DNA of 64,000 bases from the NCBI GenBank assembly GCA_947175425.1, contig CAMWMR010000008.1, forward strand, positions 1 to 64,000, in the 5' to 3' direction. Every line of letters starts with the position of its first letter. Positions within the stretch are counted from its first letter, which is position 1. The notes beneath the pieces are model-generated. The model saw nothing but the letters and a program-made list of their open reading frames with translations, had not been told where the DNA came from and searched no databases. A program made the translations under genes and the position numbers. Source of the DNA: an uncultured Porphyromonadaceae bacterium. GTDB taxonomy: Bacteria; Bacteroidota; Bacteroidia; Bacteroidales; Muribaculaceae. Below, one piece after another: positions 27,105-36,645 of this stretch.

Positions 27105-27991
27105 GATTTACGGCGTGCGGCCTCCAGGGTGTTAAGCATGAGCGACACAATTGTCATGGGGCCTACACCGCCGGGTACCGGGGTTATAGCCGAACACTTG
27201 GGTGCTACATTTTCGTAGTCAACATCGCCGCTCAACCGGAATCCCGATTTGCGTGTTGCATCGGGTACACGGGTAGTGCCTACGTCAATAACTACAGCTC
27301 CGGGTGCAACCATATCCTCGGTAATGAAGCCGGGGCGTCCCAAAGCAGCGACAAGAATATCGGCCGAGCGGGTTATGGAGGCCAAATCGGGAGTAGCACT
27401 ATGACAAACGGTTACAGTGGCATCGCCTTTCGTGCCTTTCTGCATAAGCATGGCCGCAAGCGGCTTGCCCACTATATTGCTGCGGCCTACAATCACCACT
27501 TTTTTCCCTGCTGGCGATATGCCGTAGCGGGAGAGCAACTCTACAATTCCGGCAGGAGTGGCCGAGTGGAAGCAAGGCAGGCCTACCGACTGCTTGCCGA
27601 CATTGACGGGATGAAATCCGTCCACATCCTTTTCCGGGTCAATTGCTTCGATAACAGCCTGTTCATCGATATGTCGCGGCAGGGGGAGCTGCACAATAAA
27701 ACCGTCAACCTCGGGGTCGTTGTTGAGTTTCCTCACTTCTTCAAGCAGGGTTTCCTGGGCAAGAGGAGCCTCGGGAGTGCTTTCAAGACGGATTAGCGAC
27801 GACTTGAAACCGCACTCGGCGCAAGCCTTTATTTTGTTTGCCACATAAGTCTCGCTGCCGCCGTCGTGCCCTACAAGAATTGCGGCAAGATGCGGCGCAC
27901 GCATTCCTGCGGCAGTCATTTCAGCCACTTTTTCAGCAATTTCGGCTTTGATTGCCGCTGAGGTTGCTTTTCCGTCGATGATAGTTGTCAT
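27101..27991 (-). CDS. folD: Methylene-THF dehydrogenase / cyclohydrolase
   Basis: A 296-residue FolD. Key segments are [18 protein letters not shown] (catalytic Tyr and Lys), [29 protein letters not shown] (dinucleotide loop) and [13 protein letters not shown]. It interconverts 5,10-methylene-, methenyl- and 10-formyl-tetrahydrofolate in the cytosol, feeding purine and formyl-Met synthesis. It is the first gene of a four-gene unit and is separated from ffh upstream by a terminator hairpin. Confidence 0.95.
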   Translation of the reverse strand: MTTIIDGKATSAAIKAEIAEKVAEMTAAGMRAPHLAAILVGHDGGSETYVANKIKACAECGFKSSLIRLESTPEAPLAQETLLEEVRKLNNDPEVDGFIVQLPLPRHIDEQAVIEAIDPEKDVDGFHPVNVGKQSVGLPCFHSATPAGIVELLSRYGISPAGKKVVIVGRSNIVGKPLAAMLMQKGTKGDATVTVCHSATPDLASITRSADILVAALGRPGFITEDMVAPGAVVIDVGTTRVPDATRKSGFRLSGDVDYENVAPKCSAITPVPGGVGPMTIVSLMLNTLEAARRKS

Positions 27992-28021
27992 AGTGTTGTA
28001 TTTTGTAATGGTTTTTCAAAA

Positions 28022-28071
28022 GAAAACACCCGAATGCGGGCATGCCGTAGACTGGCACTTCGCATTCGGGT
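28022..28071 (-). terminator. Intrinsic terminator after ffh
   Basis: A perfect 11-bp outer stem (28028-28038 with 28061-28071, ACCCGAATGCG type) encloses a second small stem (TGCC/GGCA). It is followed on the minus strand by G and TTTT. It lies about 100 bp after the ffh stop and 30 bp before the folD start. Confidence 0.8.
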
Positions 28072-28171
28072 TTGATATTTGTCCGTTGCAAGCCGCGCTA
28101 TTCGGACAGTGCCACGCTGTATGCGGCACCGACATACACAAAAAGCCGACCTGCATCTTAGCCATATTCCG

Positions 28172-29512
28172 CTATCGGCGACGCTGCTGACGCATCTGAC
28201 GCATCATTGCGGCGGGATTCGAGCCCATGTTGCTCACCTGATGCATCATTTTGCGAATGTCCTCAAACTGTTTCAGCAGGCGTGTAACATCCTGTACCTT
28301 GGAGCCGGAACCTTTGGCAATACGCTGCACGCGTGTGCCTTTTATAACTTCGGGATGTTCGCGTTCGTAGGGAGTCATCGACATGATAATTGCCTCGATT
28401 CCCTTGAATGCGTTGTTGTCTATGTCGATATCCTTAATGGCCTTGCCTACACCGGGAATCATTGCGGCAAGATCCTTGAGATTACCCATTTTCTTAATCT
28501 GGTTAATCTGCTTGAGGAAGTCGGTGAAAGTGAACTGGTTCTTGCGAAGTTTGCGGGCAATTTCTTCGGCTTCCTTCTCGTCGTACTGCTGCTGGGCGCG
28601 TTCTACGAGCGAAACAATGTCACCCATGCCGAGAATACGGTCGGCCATACGCGCGGGGTAGAAAACATCTATGCCGTCCAGTGTTTCGCCTGTACCGATA
28701 AATTTAATGGGCTTGTCGACAACACTGCGGATAGAAAGAGCCGCACCGCCGCGGGTATCACCGTCGAGTTTGGTAAGAACCACGCCGCCGAAGTCAAGAC
28801 GTTCGTTGAATGTCTTGGCAGTGTTAACGGCATCCTGGCCGGTCATTGCATCTACTACAAACAGGATTTCACCGGGGGAAACCGCATTCTTAATGGCCTC
28901 GATTTCGTTCATCATGTCCTCGTCGACGGCAAGACGGCCGGCGGTGTCGATGATTACGAGATCGTTATGATTCGTTTTGGCATATTCAACGGCACGTTTG
29001 GCAATACCTACGGGGTCTTTTACGCCATCTTCGGTATAAACCTCCACAGCTATTGATTCGGCAAGTACCTTAAGCTGGTCGATAGCTGCGGGACGATAAA
29101 CGTCGCAGGCAACAAGCAGCGGACGCATGGCACGCTCGCTTTTAAGCTTTTTGGCGAGTTTGCCGGTGAAAGTGGTTTTACCGGAACCCTGCAGACCCGA
29201 CATAAGAATAATGGCGGGCTTGCCGGAAATTGTGAGCGGAGTAGCCTCGCCGCCCATGAGGGAGGCAAGCTCGTCGTGCACAATCTTCACCATAAGCTCG
29301 CCCGGCTTGATAGCGTTGATAACGTTCTGTCCCAGCGCTTTCTGCTTAACGGTATCGGTAAAAGTTTTTGCAACTTTATAGTTTACGTCGGCATCGATAA
29401 GAGCTCGGCGGACATCCTTGAGCGTTTCGGCAACGTTGATTTCGGTGATTCGGCCTTGGCCTTTCAGGAGCTTGAAACTGCGTTCAAGTCTATCGCTTAG
29501 TTTTTCAAACAT
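28172..29512 (-). CDS. ffh: Signal recognition particle protein Ffh (SRP54)
   Basis: A 446-residue Ffh with N domain, GTPase G domain and methionine-rich M domain. GTPase motifs are GLQGSGKTTFTGKLA (P loop), DTAGR and TKLDGDTRGG. The M domain from about residue 300 carries RVQRIAKGSGSKVQDV, the RNA-binding part, and ends MMRQMRQQRRR. It binds the 4.5S RNA and signal sequences emerging from ribosomes. It lies 21 bp downstream of panD on the same strand, so it may be cotranscribed with panC and panD. Confidence 0.97.
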   Translation of the reverse strand: MFEKLSDRLERSFKLLKGQGRITEINVAETLKDVRRALIDADVNYKVAKTFTDTVKQKALGQNVINAIKPGELMVKIVHDELASLMGGEATPLTISGKPAIILMSGLQGSGKTTFTGKLAKKLKSERAMRPLLVACDVYRPAAIDQLKVLAESIAVEVYTEDGVKDPVGIAKRAVEYAKTNHNDLVIIDTAGRLAVDEDMMNEIEAIKNAVSPGEILFVVDAMTGQDAVNTAKTFNERLDFGGVVLTKLDGDTRGGAALSIRSVVDKPIKFIGTGETLDGIDVFYPARMADRILGMGDIVSLVERAQQQYDEKEAEEIARKLRKNQFTFTDFLKQINQIKKMGNLKDLAAMIPGVGKAIKDIDIDNNAFKGIEAIIMSMTPYEREHPEVIKGTRVQRIAKGSGSKVQDVTRLLKQFEDIRKMMHQVSNMGSNPAAMMRQMRQQRRR

Positions 29513-29533
29513 ATGTCGGGGAAAGGTTGGAAA

Positions 29534-29887
29534 CTAATTAAGGAGACGGTTTGTTTCGGTTTCGGGGAAAATAACTTTGGGAGTGAACTCGGCGGCTTCC
29601 TCGGGAGTCATTGTGGCATATGCCATAATAATCACAATATCGCCTTTCTGCACCATTCGGGCAGCGGCGCCGTTGAGGCAAATCACGCCCGAGCCGCGTT
29701 CGCCCGGAATTGTATACGTATCCAGACGGGCTCCGTTGTTGTTGTTTACAATGTACACTCTCTCGCCGGGAAGTATTCCGGCAGCGTCGAGGAGGTCGCG
29801 GTCAATTGTAATGCTTCCAATATAATCCAGGCGCGCCTCGGTAACGGTAACGCGATGAATCTTGGATTTAAGAACTTGTATAAACAT
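29534..29887 (-). CDS. panD: Aspartate 1-decarboxylase
   Basis: A 117-residue PanD starting at the ATG at 29885-29887 ([20 protein letters not shown]); the longer open frame upstream lies within panC. The autocatalytic cleavage site is in [10 protein letters not shown], where the Ser becomes the pyruvoyl group. Other conserved parts are [13 protein letters not shown] and [13 protein letters not shown]. It makes beta-alanine from aspartate for pantothenate and coenzyme A. It starts 4 bp after panC. Confidence 0.95.
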   Translation of the reverse strand: MFIQVLKSKIHRVTVTEARLDYIGSITIDRDLLDAAGILPGERVYIVNNNNGARLDTYTIPGERGSGVICLNGAAARMVQKGDIVIIMAYATMTPEEAAEFTPKVIFPETETNRLLN

Positions 29888-29891
29888 TCTG

Positions 29892-30740
29892 TCAGTATCT
29901 GATATTGTCGATGAGGCGCACGTCGCCGCAATAAACAGTGACACATCCCACTGCTCCGTTTTCGGCTGCTTGTGCCCATGTTTCCACAGGCTGCATTGTG
30001 AGCGCATCAACAATAAGGAAATATTCTGTTTCAAGGCCGGCGACAGCGTTAATGCGCCGGGTTGTTTCTTCGGCAACCTGCACGGGTGTCATGCCGTCGC
30101 GCTTCAGCGAAAGCGAAGCCTCAAGTGCCTTGCGGATTTCGGGGGCTATGGCTCGGCCTTCGGGAGTGAGACGCACATTACGCGAGCTGAGTGCAAGGCC
30201 GTCGTTTTCGCGTACTATAGGACAAGGAACAATTTCCAGTTTAAAGCCCTCCAGCTCCACCATACGGCGTATAACGGCAATCTGCTGGAAATCTTTTTCG
30301 CCGAAATAGGCGCGGTCGGGCATTGTGTAGCCGAAAAGTTTGCTCACAATCTGCGCCACGCCGTTGAAATGGCCGGGACGCATTGCTCCTTCCATTACTT
30401 CGGCAACGGGACCGAGGTCGAAAACTCGGGTATCCGGTTCGGGATAAATCTCTTCAACCGAAGGAACAAAAGCAAAATCCACGCCGCACTCGGCAAGCAT
30501 GGCGCAATCGGCCTCCTCGGTACGCGGATAGGTACTGAGGTCGGTGGGGTTGTTGAACTGAGTGGGATTTACAAACACACTCACCACAACAACATCGTTT
30601 TCCTTGCGGGCTCGCTCCACAAGCGAGCGGTGACCTGCATGCAAGGCACCCATTGTAGGCACAAGGCCTATGCTCTTACCCTGAGAGCGGACAGCGTCCA
30701 GAGAGGAGACCAAAGAGTCTATGGTACGGATAATTTCCAT
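29892..30740 (-). CDS. panC: Pantothenate synthetase
   Basis: A 282-residue PanC, started at the ATG at 30738-30740 ([20 protein letters not shown]). Nucleotidyl-transferase motifs include [16 protein letters not shown] (HIGH-like), [34 protein letters not shown] and [11 protein letters not shown]. It condenses pantoate with beta-alanine, the product of the adjacent panD. A good promoter lies 43 bp upstream. Confidence 0.96.
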   Translation of the reverse strand: MEIIRTIDSLVSSLDAVRSQGKSIGLVPTMGALHAGHRSLVERARKENDVVVVSVFVNPTQFNNPTDLSTYPRTEEADCAMLAECGVDFAFVPSVEEIYPEPDTRVFDLGPVAEVMEGAMRPGHFNGVAQIVSKLFGYTMPDRAYFGEKDFQQIAVIRRMVELEGFKLEIVPCPIVRENDGLALSSRNVRLTPEGRAIAPEIRKALEASLSLKRDGMTPVQVAEETTRRINAVAGLETEYFLIVDALTMQPVETWAQAAENGAVGCVTVYCGDVRLIDNIRY

Positions 30741-30782
30741 TCTTATTCTATTGTGGGGCAAAAGCCCGCGAATTCCGAGCTG

Positions 30783-30813
30783 CAAAATTACAATTTTCCC
30801 TCCAACTCACAAA
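30783..30813 (-). promoter_or_regulatory. Promoter for panC-panD-ffh
   Basis: On the minus strand TTTG (30810-30813), 19-bp spacer and TAATTTTG (30783-30790) match the Bacteroidetes -33/-7 consensus. Confidence 0.75.
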
Positions 30814-30875
30814 ATGTAATACGCGTGAAGTTTAATTTCAGGTGCGAAAGTGCACAATTTTAGCCTTATTGTTGT

Positions 30876-30883
30876 TATTTTTG
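30876..30883 (+). promoter_or_regulatory. -7 box for the ZIP transporter gene
   Basis: TATTTTTG on the plus strand, 18 bp before the start codon at 30902, fits TAnnTTTG. No clear -33 TTTG. It is divergent from the panC promoter. Confidence 0.45.
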
Positions 30884-30901
30884 TGAAGAAATACGCAACA
30901 T

Positions 30902-31657
30902 ATGTTCACACAGGTATTGATATGCGCTGCCGGCCTTGGCATTGCCTCTCTTGCAGGTTCGGGAATAGGAGCGCTCATGAAGAGAATTCCTCACAACTGG
31001 AACGATATTTTCCTTGGTTATTGCGCCGGAATGATGCTGGCGGCATCGCTGGTATGCCTCATCATGCCGGGAATCGAAATGGTTTCGACAAGCAGGTTCT
31101 GGGAGCCTCTACTCGGGGTTTGCGCAGGCGCATTGCTCATTGCCGCTCTCGATTATGTTACCCCGCATCTGCACAGGCTCAGCGGAATCGATACCGAACA
31201 TCATCCGCACAACACTTCGGTGGACAAAGTGCTCCTGTTCGTCCTTGCCATTGCTCTGCACAAGTTTCCCGAGGGTTTGGCCACGGGCGTAAGTTTCGAC
31301 GGCGCCGACATTAACAACGCCTACACACTGTCGCTTGTAATAGCGCTTCAGAATATTCCCGAGGGCATGGTTGTGGTTACCCCGCTTATTATGGTAGGCG
31401 TTGGTGCATGGCGCGTTTTAGGAGTATCGCTTGCTGTGGCTATGCTCGAAATGGCCGGCGTGTGTGTCGGTTACTGGCTCGGAGATATTTCCACGACATT
31501 GCTGCCCGGATTTTTGGGTTTTGCCGGTGGCGCCATGTTATATGTGATAAGCGATGAAATGATTCCCGAAACACATGCTCACGGCTTTGAAAAATACGCA
31601 AGCTACGCCCTTATAGCCGGCGTAATGACAATGCTGTTCATCGATCGCCTTGCTTGA
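30902..31657 (+). CDS. ZIP-family metal transporter
   Basis: A 251-residue membrane protein with about eight helices. The ZIP signature helices are present: LAIALHKFPEGLATGVSF (helix IV, HxxPEG) and LVIALQNIPEGMVVVTPL (helix V, NxPEG), with a His-rich loop (DTEHHPHN) between helices III and IV. This pattern matches ZupT-like importers of zinc, iron or manganese into the cytosol. It is a single gene converging on the esterase gene 14 bp away. Confidence 0.9.
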   Translation: MFTQVLICAAGLGIASLAGSGIGALMKRIPHNWNDIFLGYCAGMMLAASLVCLIMPGIEMVSTSRFWEPLLGVCAGALLIAALDYVTPHLHRLSGIDTEHHPHNTSVDKVLLFVLAIALHKFPEGLATGVSFDGADINNAYTLSLVIALQNIPEGMVVVTPLIMVGVGAWRVLGVSLAVAMLEMAGVCVGYWLGDISTTLLPGFLGFAGGAMLYVISDEMIPETHAHGFEKYASYALIAGVMTMLFIDRLA

Positions 31658-31671
31658 CGCAGCCTCGCTTT

Positions 31672-32514
31672 TCACACCGAAGCGGAGAAAAAAACAAGAA
31701 CGGGAGTAAGCCCCGTAATCCAATAGAACCAGCTGTGAACGCCTCCGCGCATGCGGAAATCCATGGGAATGCCCTTGTCGCGCATGGCAAGGAAAAAATC
31801 CACATTTCCCTGATAAAAGAAATCGTTGTCGCCGCAATCGGCATACCAACGCACGGTTTTCAACGTCTCCACAATATCGGGCGATGCGTTCTGCACAAAC
31901 AAAGCCGGATTGTTTGCAATGAGGGCTTTACCGTATTCCGGGTCGGAATTTGATATACGGCTTTGCTCGGGGCGTCCGAGAATACCGCTTATTGCAGCAG
32001 CCGTTCCATAAAAGGATGAATATTTTTGAGCATATGCAACGGCAGCCTCACCGCCCATGGATGGACCCGCAACAGCACGGTGTGTTTTATCGGCCACTGT
32101 CCGGAAAGTACTGTCAACCAACGGAATGAGTTCCTCATGAAAATATTTTTCGTAATCGTATCCAGGCAAAGAGAAGAACCCGAGATTTTTACCAAGATTG
32201 TACTCCCCTTCCCCGGCTCCGTCGGGCATAACTATTATAAGCGGCTTCACCATTCCGGAACGTATGGCTTCATCGGCAATTTCTTTTATACGGCCTGTCT
32301 CGCGCCAGGTCTCACACGAGCCTCCGGCCTGATGAAACAGATAAAGTACGGGGTAAGAATCGGTGCCGCTTTCGTAGTCCTGAGGCAGATAAACCATAAA
32401 GTTTTTATCTTTTCCAAGAATATCGCTGTGCATTGTACAACGGCACATCTTACCGCCTCCAATCAGCTTCCCGAAAAAAGAATCGAGTATATGCTTTGAA
32501 ATCAATGTGTACAT
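31672..32514 (-). CDS. Alpha/beta-hydrolase esterase (esterase D/EstA-like)
   Basis: A 280-residue cytosolic-looking hydrolase. The core begins [20 protein letters not shown]; the nucleophile elbow is [15 protein letters not shown] (Ser in GPSMGG). A probable Asp lies in [13 protein letters not shown] and a His in GGVHSWFYW, completing a triad. This is the esterase D / antigen-85-like family acting on short acyl esters, sometimes carbohydrate acetyl or feruloyl esters. No signal peptide is evident with the chosen start; an internal Met at 32448 is also possible. The region before it is shared with the divergent catalase gene. Confidence 0.75.
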   Translation of the reverse strand: MYTLISKHILDSFFGKLIGGGKMCRCTMHSDILGKDKNFMVYLPQDYESGTDSYPVLYLFHQAGGSCETWRETGRIKEIADEAIRSGMVKPLIIVMPDGAGEGEYNLGKNLGFFSLPGYDYEKYFHEELIPLVDSTFRTVADKTHRAVAGPSMGGEAAVAYAQKYSSFYGTAAAISGILGRPEQSRISNSDPEYGKALIANNPALFVQNASPDIVETLKTVRWYADCGDNDFFYQGNVDFFLAMRDKGIPMDFRMRGGVHSWFYWITGLTPVLVFFSASV

Positions 32515-32634
32515 TATAATTTTTCATTTACTTCCGCAAAAAACGGAATATTATATAACTAAAACATACGCCGGCTTTTTTGGTTTGAGAAAACATTTGC
32601 GGAGCCTCGGGCGTTTTCAATCCGTAAACACTAC

Positions 32635-32642
32635 TAATTTTG
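32635..32642 (+). promoter_or_regulatory. -7 box directly before the catalase start
   Basis: TAATTTTG fits the -7 consensus but lies only 11 bp before the ATG at 32654, implying a very short or nearly absent leader. The -33 TTTG is poor (TTTT at 17-bp spacing), as may be expected if an activator such as OxyR assists; no OxyR site was identified. Confidence 0.4.
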
Positions 32643-32653
32643 AAATTATAATT

Positions 32654-34159
32654 ATGGCTAAAAAACGACTTACCGCCGAAAACGGGCGACAAATCGCCGA
32701 TAACCAAAATGTTCAGACAGCCGGACAACCCGGCCCCGCCACACTACAGAATGTGTGGTATCTCGAAAAACTTGCTCATTTCGATCGCGAAGTGATTCCC
32801 GAACGGCGCATGCACGCCAAAGGTTCGGGCGCTTTCGGAACTTTTACCGTTACCAACGACCTCAGCGAATTTACCCGCGCGTCCATTTTTTCACAAGTAG
32901 GAAAGCAAACTCCCTGTCTTGTGCGTTTTTCCACTGTTGCCGGTGAACGCGGCGCAGCCGATGCCGAGCGCGACATTCGCGGCTTTGCCATGAAATTCTA
33001 TACCGACGAAGGCAACTGGGACCTTGTAGGTAACAATACTCCGGTGTTTTTTCTGCGCGACCCGCTTAAATTCCCCGACCTCAACCATGCCATCAAACGC
33101 GACCCTCGCACAGGCATGCGTAACCCCGCGAGCAACTGGGACTTCTGGACTCTCCTGCCCGAGGCACTGCACCAGATTACCATAACAATGTCGCCGCGAG
33201 GTATTCCGGCCTCGTTCCGCCACATGCACGGCTTCGGCAGTCATACCTACAGCTTTATAAACAAGGATAACAAACGCACGTGGGTGAAATTCCATTTCCG
33301 CACTCTGCAGGGTATAAAGAATCTTACCGATGAGGAAGCCGAGGCAATTATAGCCACCGACCGTGAATCGCATCAGCGCGATTTATTCGAGGCCATAGAA
33401 CGCGGCGATTTCCCCCGCTGGAAACTCCAGGTACAGCTAATGACCGAGGACGAAGCCCGCGAATACCACATAAATCCCTTCGACCTCACAAAAGTATGGT
33501 ATCACAAAGATTTTCCCTTGCGCGATGTGGGCATACTTGAGCTCAACCGCAATCCCGAAAACTTTTTTGCCGAAATAGAACAGGCGGCTTTCAATCCCGC
33601 CAATATTGTGGACGGCATAGGCTACTCGCCCGACAAAATGCTTCAGGGCCGTCTTTTCTCCTATGGCGACGCTCAGCGCTACCGTCTTGGAGTGAATCAC
33701 AATCTCATACCGGTGAATCAGCCCAAATGCCCGGTTCACTCTTACCACCGCGACGGACAAATGCGAACCGACGGCAATTACGGTGCCGAGTTAAGCTACG
33801 AGCCGAACAGCTACGGCGACTGGGCCGACAATCCAGCTCTTAAAGAGCCTCCCATGGCTGTAAACGGTGATATTTACGACTACGACGAACGTGAATACGA
33901 TGACGACTATTATACCCAGCCCGGCAAATTATGGCGCCTGATGAGCGCGGAAGACAAAGAAGCCACATGCAAGAATACCGCCGCGCAGATGAAGGATGTG
34001 CCTCTGTTTATCAAGCAGCGACATATACGCGCGTGCCACAATGCCGACGAGGAATACGGGCGGATGCTTGCCGAGGCGCTGAAAGTCGACCTTGACGAAG
34101 CTCTGACAGCCGAAGACCCTGCTCATCCTGCATGGGATAAACGAAAACTCACCAAATAA
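32654..34159 (+). CDS. katA: Heme catalase (clade 3, monofunctional)
   Basis: A 501-residue small-subunit catalase. The start at 32654 ([18 protein letters not shown]) fits family N-termini; a longer reading is leader. Active-site His lies in [16 protein letters not shown], the distal Asn in [14 protein letters not shown], and the proximal heme Tyr in [14 protein letters not shown]. It breaks hydrogen peroxide into water and oxygen in the cytosol, giving this anaerobe tolerance to oxygen exposure. A strong terminator follows. Confidence 0.97.
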   Translation: MAKKRLTAENGRQIADNQNVQTAGQPGPATLQNVWYLEKLAHFDREVIPERRMHAKGSGAFGTFTVTNDLSEFTRASIFSQVGKQTPCLVRFSTVAGERGAADAERDIRGFAMKFYTDEGNWDLVGNNTPVFFLRDPLKFPDLNHAIKRDPRTGMRNPASNWDFWTLLPEALHQITITMSPRGIPASFRHMHGFGSHTYSFINKDNKRTWVKFHFRTLQGIKNLTDEEAEAIIATDRESHQRDLFEAIERGDFPRWKLQVQLMTEDEAREYHINPFDLTKVWYHKDFPLRDVGILELNRNPENFFAEIEQAAFNPANIVDGIGYSPDKMLQGRLFSYGDAQRYRLGVNHNLIPVNQPKCPVHSYHRDGQMRTDGNYGAELSYEPNSYGDWADNPALKEPPMAVNGDIYDYDEREYDDDYYTQPGKLWRLMSAEDKEATCKNTAAQMKDVPLFIKQRHIRACHNADEEYGRMLAEALKVDLDEALTAEDPAHPAWDKRKLTK

Positions 34160-34165
34160 ATAACA

Positions 34166-34198
34166 GGAGGCGGTTCTTTCGAGCCGCCTCCCTTTTTT
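34166..34198 (+). terminator. Intrinsic terminator after katA
   Basis: GGAGGCGG (34166-34173) pairs with CCGCCTCC (34184-34191), followed by a C and six T. It lies directly after the catalase stop and may act in both directions, also closing the convergent GH32 gene at 34201. Confidence 0.85.
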
Positions 34199-34200
34199 GT

Positions 34201-36567
34201 TCAGATAATTACCTTTTTGTTTCCTACAATATATAAACCTTTGGGCAAATGCTCGGTTGCCATGTCAACCGGGACTTTTGAACGTATTTTTACCCCCTGA
34301 ATGTTATATACATCAACGAGTCCGTTATTATCGCCTGTATTTCCCGGAATGATTTCGACAACACCGGAACTTCCGGCATCAAGTTTCCATGCTTTCAGGT
34401 CGGTTACCTTTACCGATGTTTCGGCGAATACCTCAATACCATCGGCATCCGATTCGGTGGGGAACACTCGTATTGATGTGGCCCATTTGTCGTTGACAAA
34501 TATGTCCAGTATGGAATGATCGATAAAAATATTGATTTTCAGCGTGCTGCCCGCTGCAGGCTTCTCTCCGAGCGGACAGGTATAAACGCCGTCGTACACA
34601 CCGCCATCGTTTATAAGGCGCGGAAGAGAGGTGAAATCGGCTGTCAAGGTTCCTGCCGACGGACTGTAATATATTTTAGCCGAAGATTTTCCCGACTTGA
34701 ATATATTGAAGCCGAACTCGGAAGTACCGACTTCGAATGTGGCGCAGATTTCCACCGCGCGGCCATCCACCGGCGAAAGTTCCTGAGAACCGGCAAGTTC
34801 AAAATCGCTTTTTGCGAAAGCTGTTGATGTGCGCAGTCCTGCAAGACCTTCGAAAGGCTTCTGCAGCAAAGTGCCGTCATCGGCCAAAGACCATTCCCTT
34901 GGCAAGGAATAACAATGCGCCCACCCGAGTTTCCAATTTGTTACCGACGGTAATTTGTCGGGAACGATTCCAAGTACTATTGTTTTGTTGTTGTATTGAT
35001 AAATTGTCGGCGACAGCAGTCCGAAACCTTCGCGGGAATTCATTTCTACCGTGCGCGGCTTTGATGAAGCGGCATCGGGGACGAATTTACCATCGGCGCC
35101 AATGGAGCCTGTCCAGTATATTGTGCGTACACCTTGCGATGTTCCGAGAGGTGTTGCAGTGAACAGCCATTTTCCGTCGGGCATTTTTGTAATGTTGGGC
35201 ATTTCCCAGAAAGTTCCTTCGGAAGCAGCCGATGTGGCCGAGAAAAAAGTATCGCCATTATTGCTCCACATACCCGAAAGCGGAGTATAACGGTGCAGGG
35301 TTGTTGTTCCAAGTCCGTTTTTGGATGAGCCTACAATTATATAGGCATTATCACCGCTACGGAAAAAATAGGGATCACGGAAGTCATCGGACAAACCCGA
35401 GGGACGACCGTTTATAATTGGATTGCCGGCAAACTTTGTCCAGTTGTCGAGTTCATCCGATTCAGGGATTGCCTGAGCGATACTTGCTTTGGCATAATCC
35501 ACTGCAGTGTACAGAATGTTCGGTTTTCCCCCTGTAATGACTTCATCGGAAAACACACAACCGCTCCAACAACCTTTTATATCGTACGGGGCTCCCGGAG
35601 CAAGGGCAATTTTTTCCTCACGCCAGTTGTAGAGATTCTCGCTTGAAATATGTCCCCAGTTGAGACGAGCCATATAAGGGCCGTCGGCATTCTTCTGAAA
35701 GAAGAGATGATAGCGACCGTCGGAGTAGTACATTCCATGACATTCGTTCGTCCATCCTGCTGCGGGCATTCCGTGGAAACGCGGGCGCAGCAAATCATCG
35801 GCAAAACGTGACGCAGGAATATCCAGATCGGGAGTTTTATCAGTTACCCAACTTTGAATTTCGGCCGGAGTCTTAGCCTCGTCCCAAATAGAAATATCAT
35901 CGATAAGACCATTGAACGACATGAGTTCAAACGGTCCGTTCATGCGCGATTCGGTTCCCTGCCCCATATATAGCGGTCCCTCAGCAAAACTTATACTTCC
36001 GTTAGCTTTTCCGGAACCTACCTGAATTCCGTTATTATAAAGAACTACCGAGCGATTATCGCAATCGACAACCGCCACAAGGTTATTCCACTGATATGTG
36101 GGGAGCGGCGTATCTACCTGAACCGACACAGGCCAACCTCCCACATAAGTTTCAAACGAATACTTGCCGTTGAAACCGATATAGAAACCGAATCCGCATT
36201 TTTTATCTTTATCAAGACTTGTTATTATGGGAGTTTTTTCCGATGTATCGGTATCAATCTGAATAATAGGATAGCAGGGAACTGCCACCCAAAGCGATAC
36301 TGTGAGTTTCTTTGCATTTTCAGGGAGTATATTCCCTAATGCGGCATTCACGCGGGAGGTGTAGCCGTCGAAGCGCAGAGCAGTACCAACAGCCCCCGGC
36401 AAATTTTCGGGCGTAAAATTGCCCTCAACCGGAAATTGGAGACCTCCGACAGTTTCGGTTATGGTTCCCGAGCGAACCTGCATGTCGAAATGAGCCACCA
36501 TTTTTGCTTGCGAGCCGAGCACCGAGCAAGCCGCGAGACATGTTAGAAGCGGTTTAATGAATTTCAT
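34201..36567 (-). CDS. GH32 family fructan hydrolase with LamG domain
   Basis: A 788-residue secreted enzyme. A signal peptide covers about residues 1-21, followed by a LamG-like domain at about 22-245 (WNNLVAVVDCDNRSVVLYNN), a GH32 five-blade propeller from about 260, a C-terminal beta-sandwich (INIFIDHSILDIFVN), and a final tail VDVYNIQGVKIR..LPKGLYIV that resembles a T9SS-type sorting domain. In GH32 the nucleophile sits in WMNDPNG; here it reads WTNECHG, with Glu275 in place of Asp. The stabilising Asp is present in DDFRDPYFF, and the acid/base region is EGTFWEMPNI instead of WECPD. It is the last gene of the susC-susD cluster, so it probably cuts levan or inulin at the surface or in the periplasm. 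Confidence 0.85.
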   Translation of the reverse strand: MKFIKPLLTCLAACSVLGSQAKMVAHFDMQVRSGTITETVGGLQFPVEGNFTPENLPGAVGTALRFDGYTSRVNAALGNILPENAKKLTVSLWVAVPCYPIIQIDTDTSEKTPIITSLDKDKKCGFGFYIGFNGKYSFETYVGGWPVSVQVDTPLPTYQWNNLVAVVDCDNRSVVLYNNGIQVGSGKANGSISFAEGPLYMGQGTESRMNGPFELMSFNGLIDDISIWDEAKTPAEIQSWVTDKTPDLDIPASRFADDLLRPRFHGMPAAGWTNECHGMYYSDGRYHLFFQKNADGPYMARLNWGHISSENLYNWREEKIALAPGAPYDIKGCWSGCVFSDEVITGGKPNILYTAVDYAKASIAQAIPESDELDNWTKFAGNPIINGRPSGLSDDFRDPYFFRSGDNAYIIVGSSKNGLGTTTLHRYTPLSGMWSNNGDTFFSATSAASEGTFWEMPNITKMPDGKWLFTATPLGTSQGVRTIYWTGSIGADGKFVPDAASSKPRTVEMNSREGFGLLSPTIYQYNNKTIVLGIVPDKLPSVTNWKLGWAHCYSLPREWSLADDGTLLQKPFEGLAGLRTSTAFAKSDFELAGSQELSPVDGRAVEICATFEVGTSEFGFNIFKSGKSSAKIYYSPSAGTLTADFTSLPRLINDGGVYDGVYTCPLGEKPAAGSTLKINIFIDHSILDIFVNDKWATSIRVFPTESDADGIEVFAETSVKVTDLKAWKLDAGSSGVVEIIPGNTGDNNGLVDVYNIQGVKIRSKVPVDMATEHLPKGLYIVGNKKVII

Positions 36568-36586
36568 AAGCTATTTATAAGATATA

Positions 36587-36628
36587 TTTCGGACTTGGCG
36601 CTTTTTTGAGGAAGCGTCAAGTCCGAAA
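36587..36628 (-). terminator. Strong intergenic hairpin inside the fructan operon
   Basis: Between the DUF4960 gene and the GH32 gene, 36587-36603 and 36612-36628 form a stem of about 17 bp with one G-U pair and an 8-nt loop (TTTTGAGG on the plus strand). On the minus (coding) strand it is followed by TATATC rather than a T run. It is therefore more likely a stabilising or attenuating structure than a full terminator. Confidence 0.6.
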
Positions 36629-36645
36629 AAACAAGTAGTTATTTA

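Noticed and set aside
28079-29056. A 325-codon frame on the plus strand
   Set aside because: It lies entirely opposite ffh and its terminator region; ffh is certain from its GTPase motifs, so this is an antisense shadow.
29862-30863. A 333-codon frame on the plus strand
   Set aside because: Antisense to panC, which has all its motifs; Cys- and His-rich translation typical of a reverse-strand artefact.
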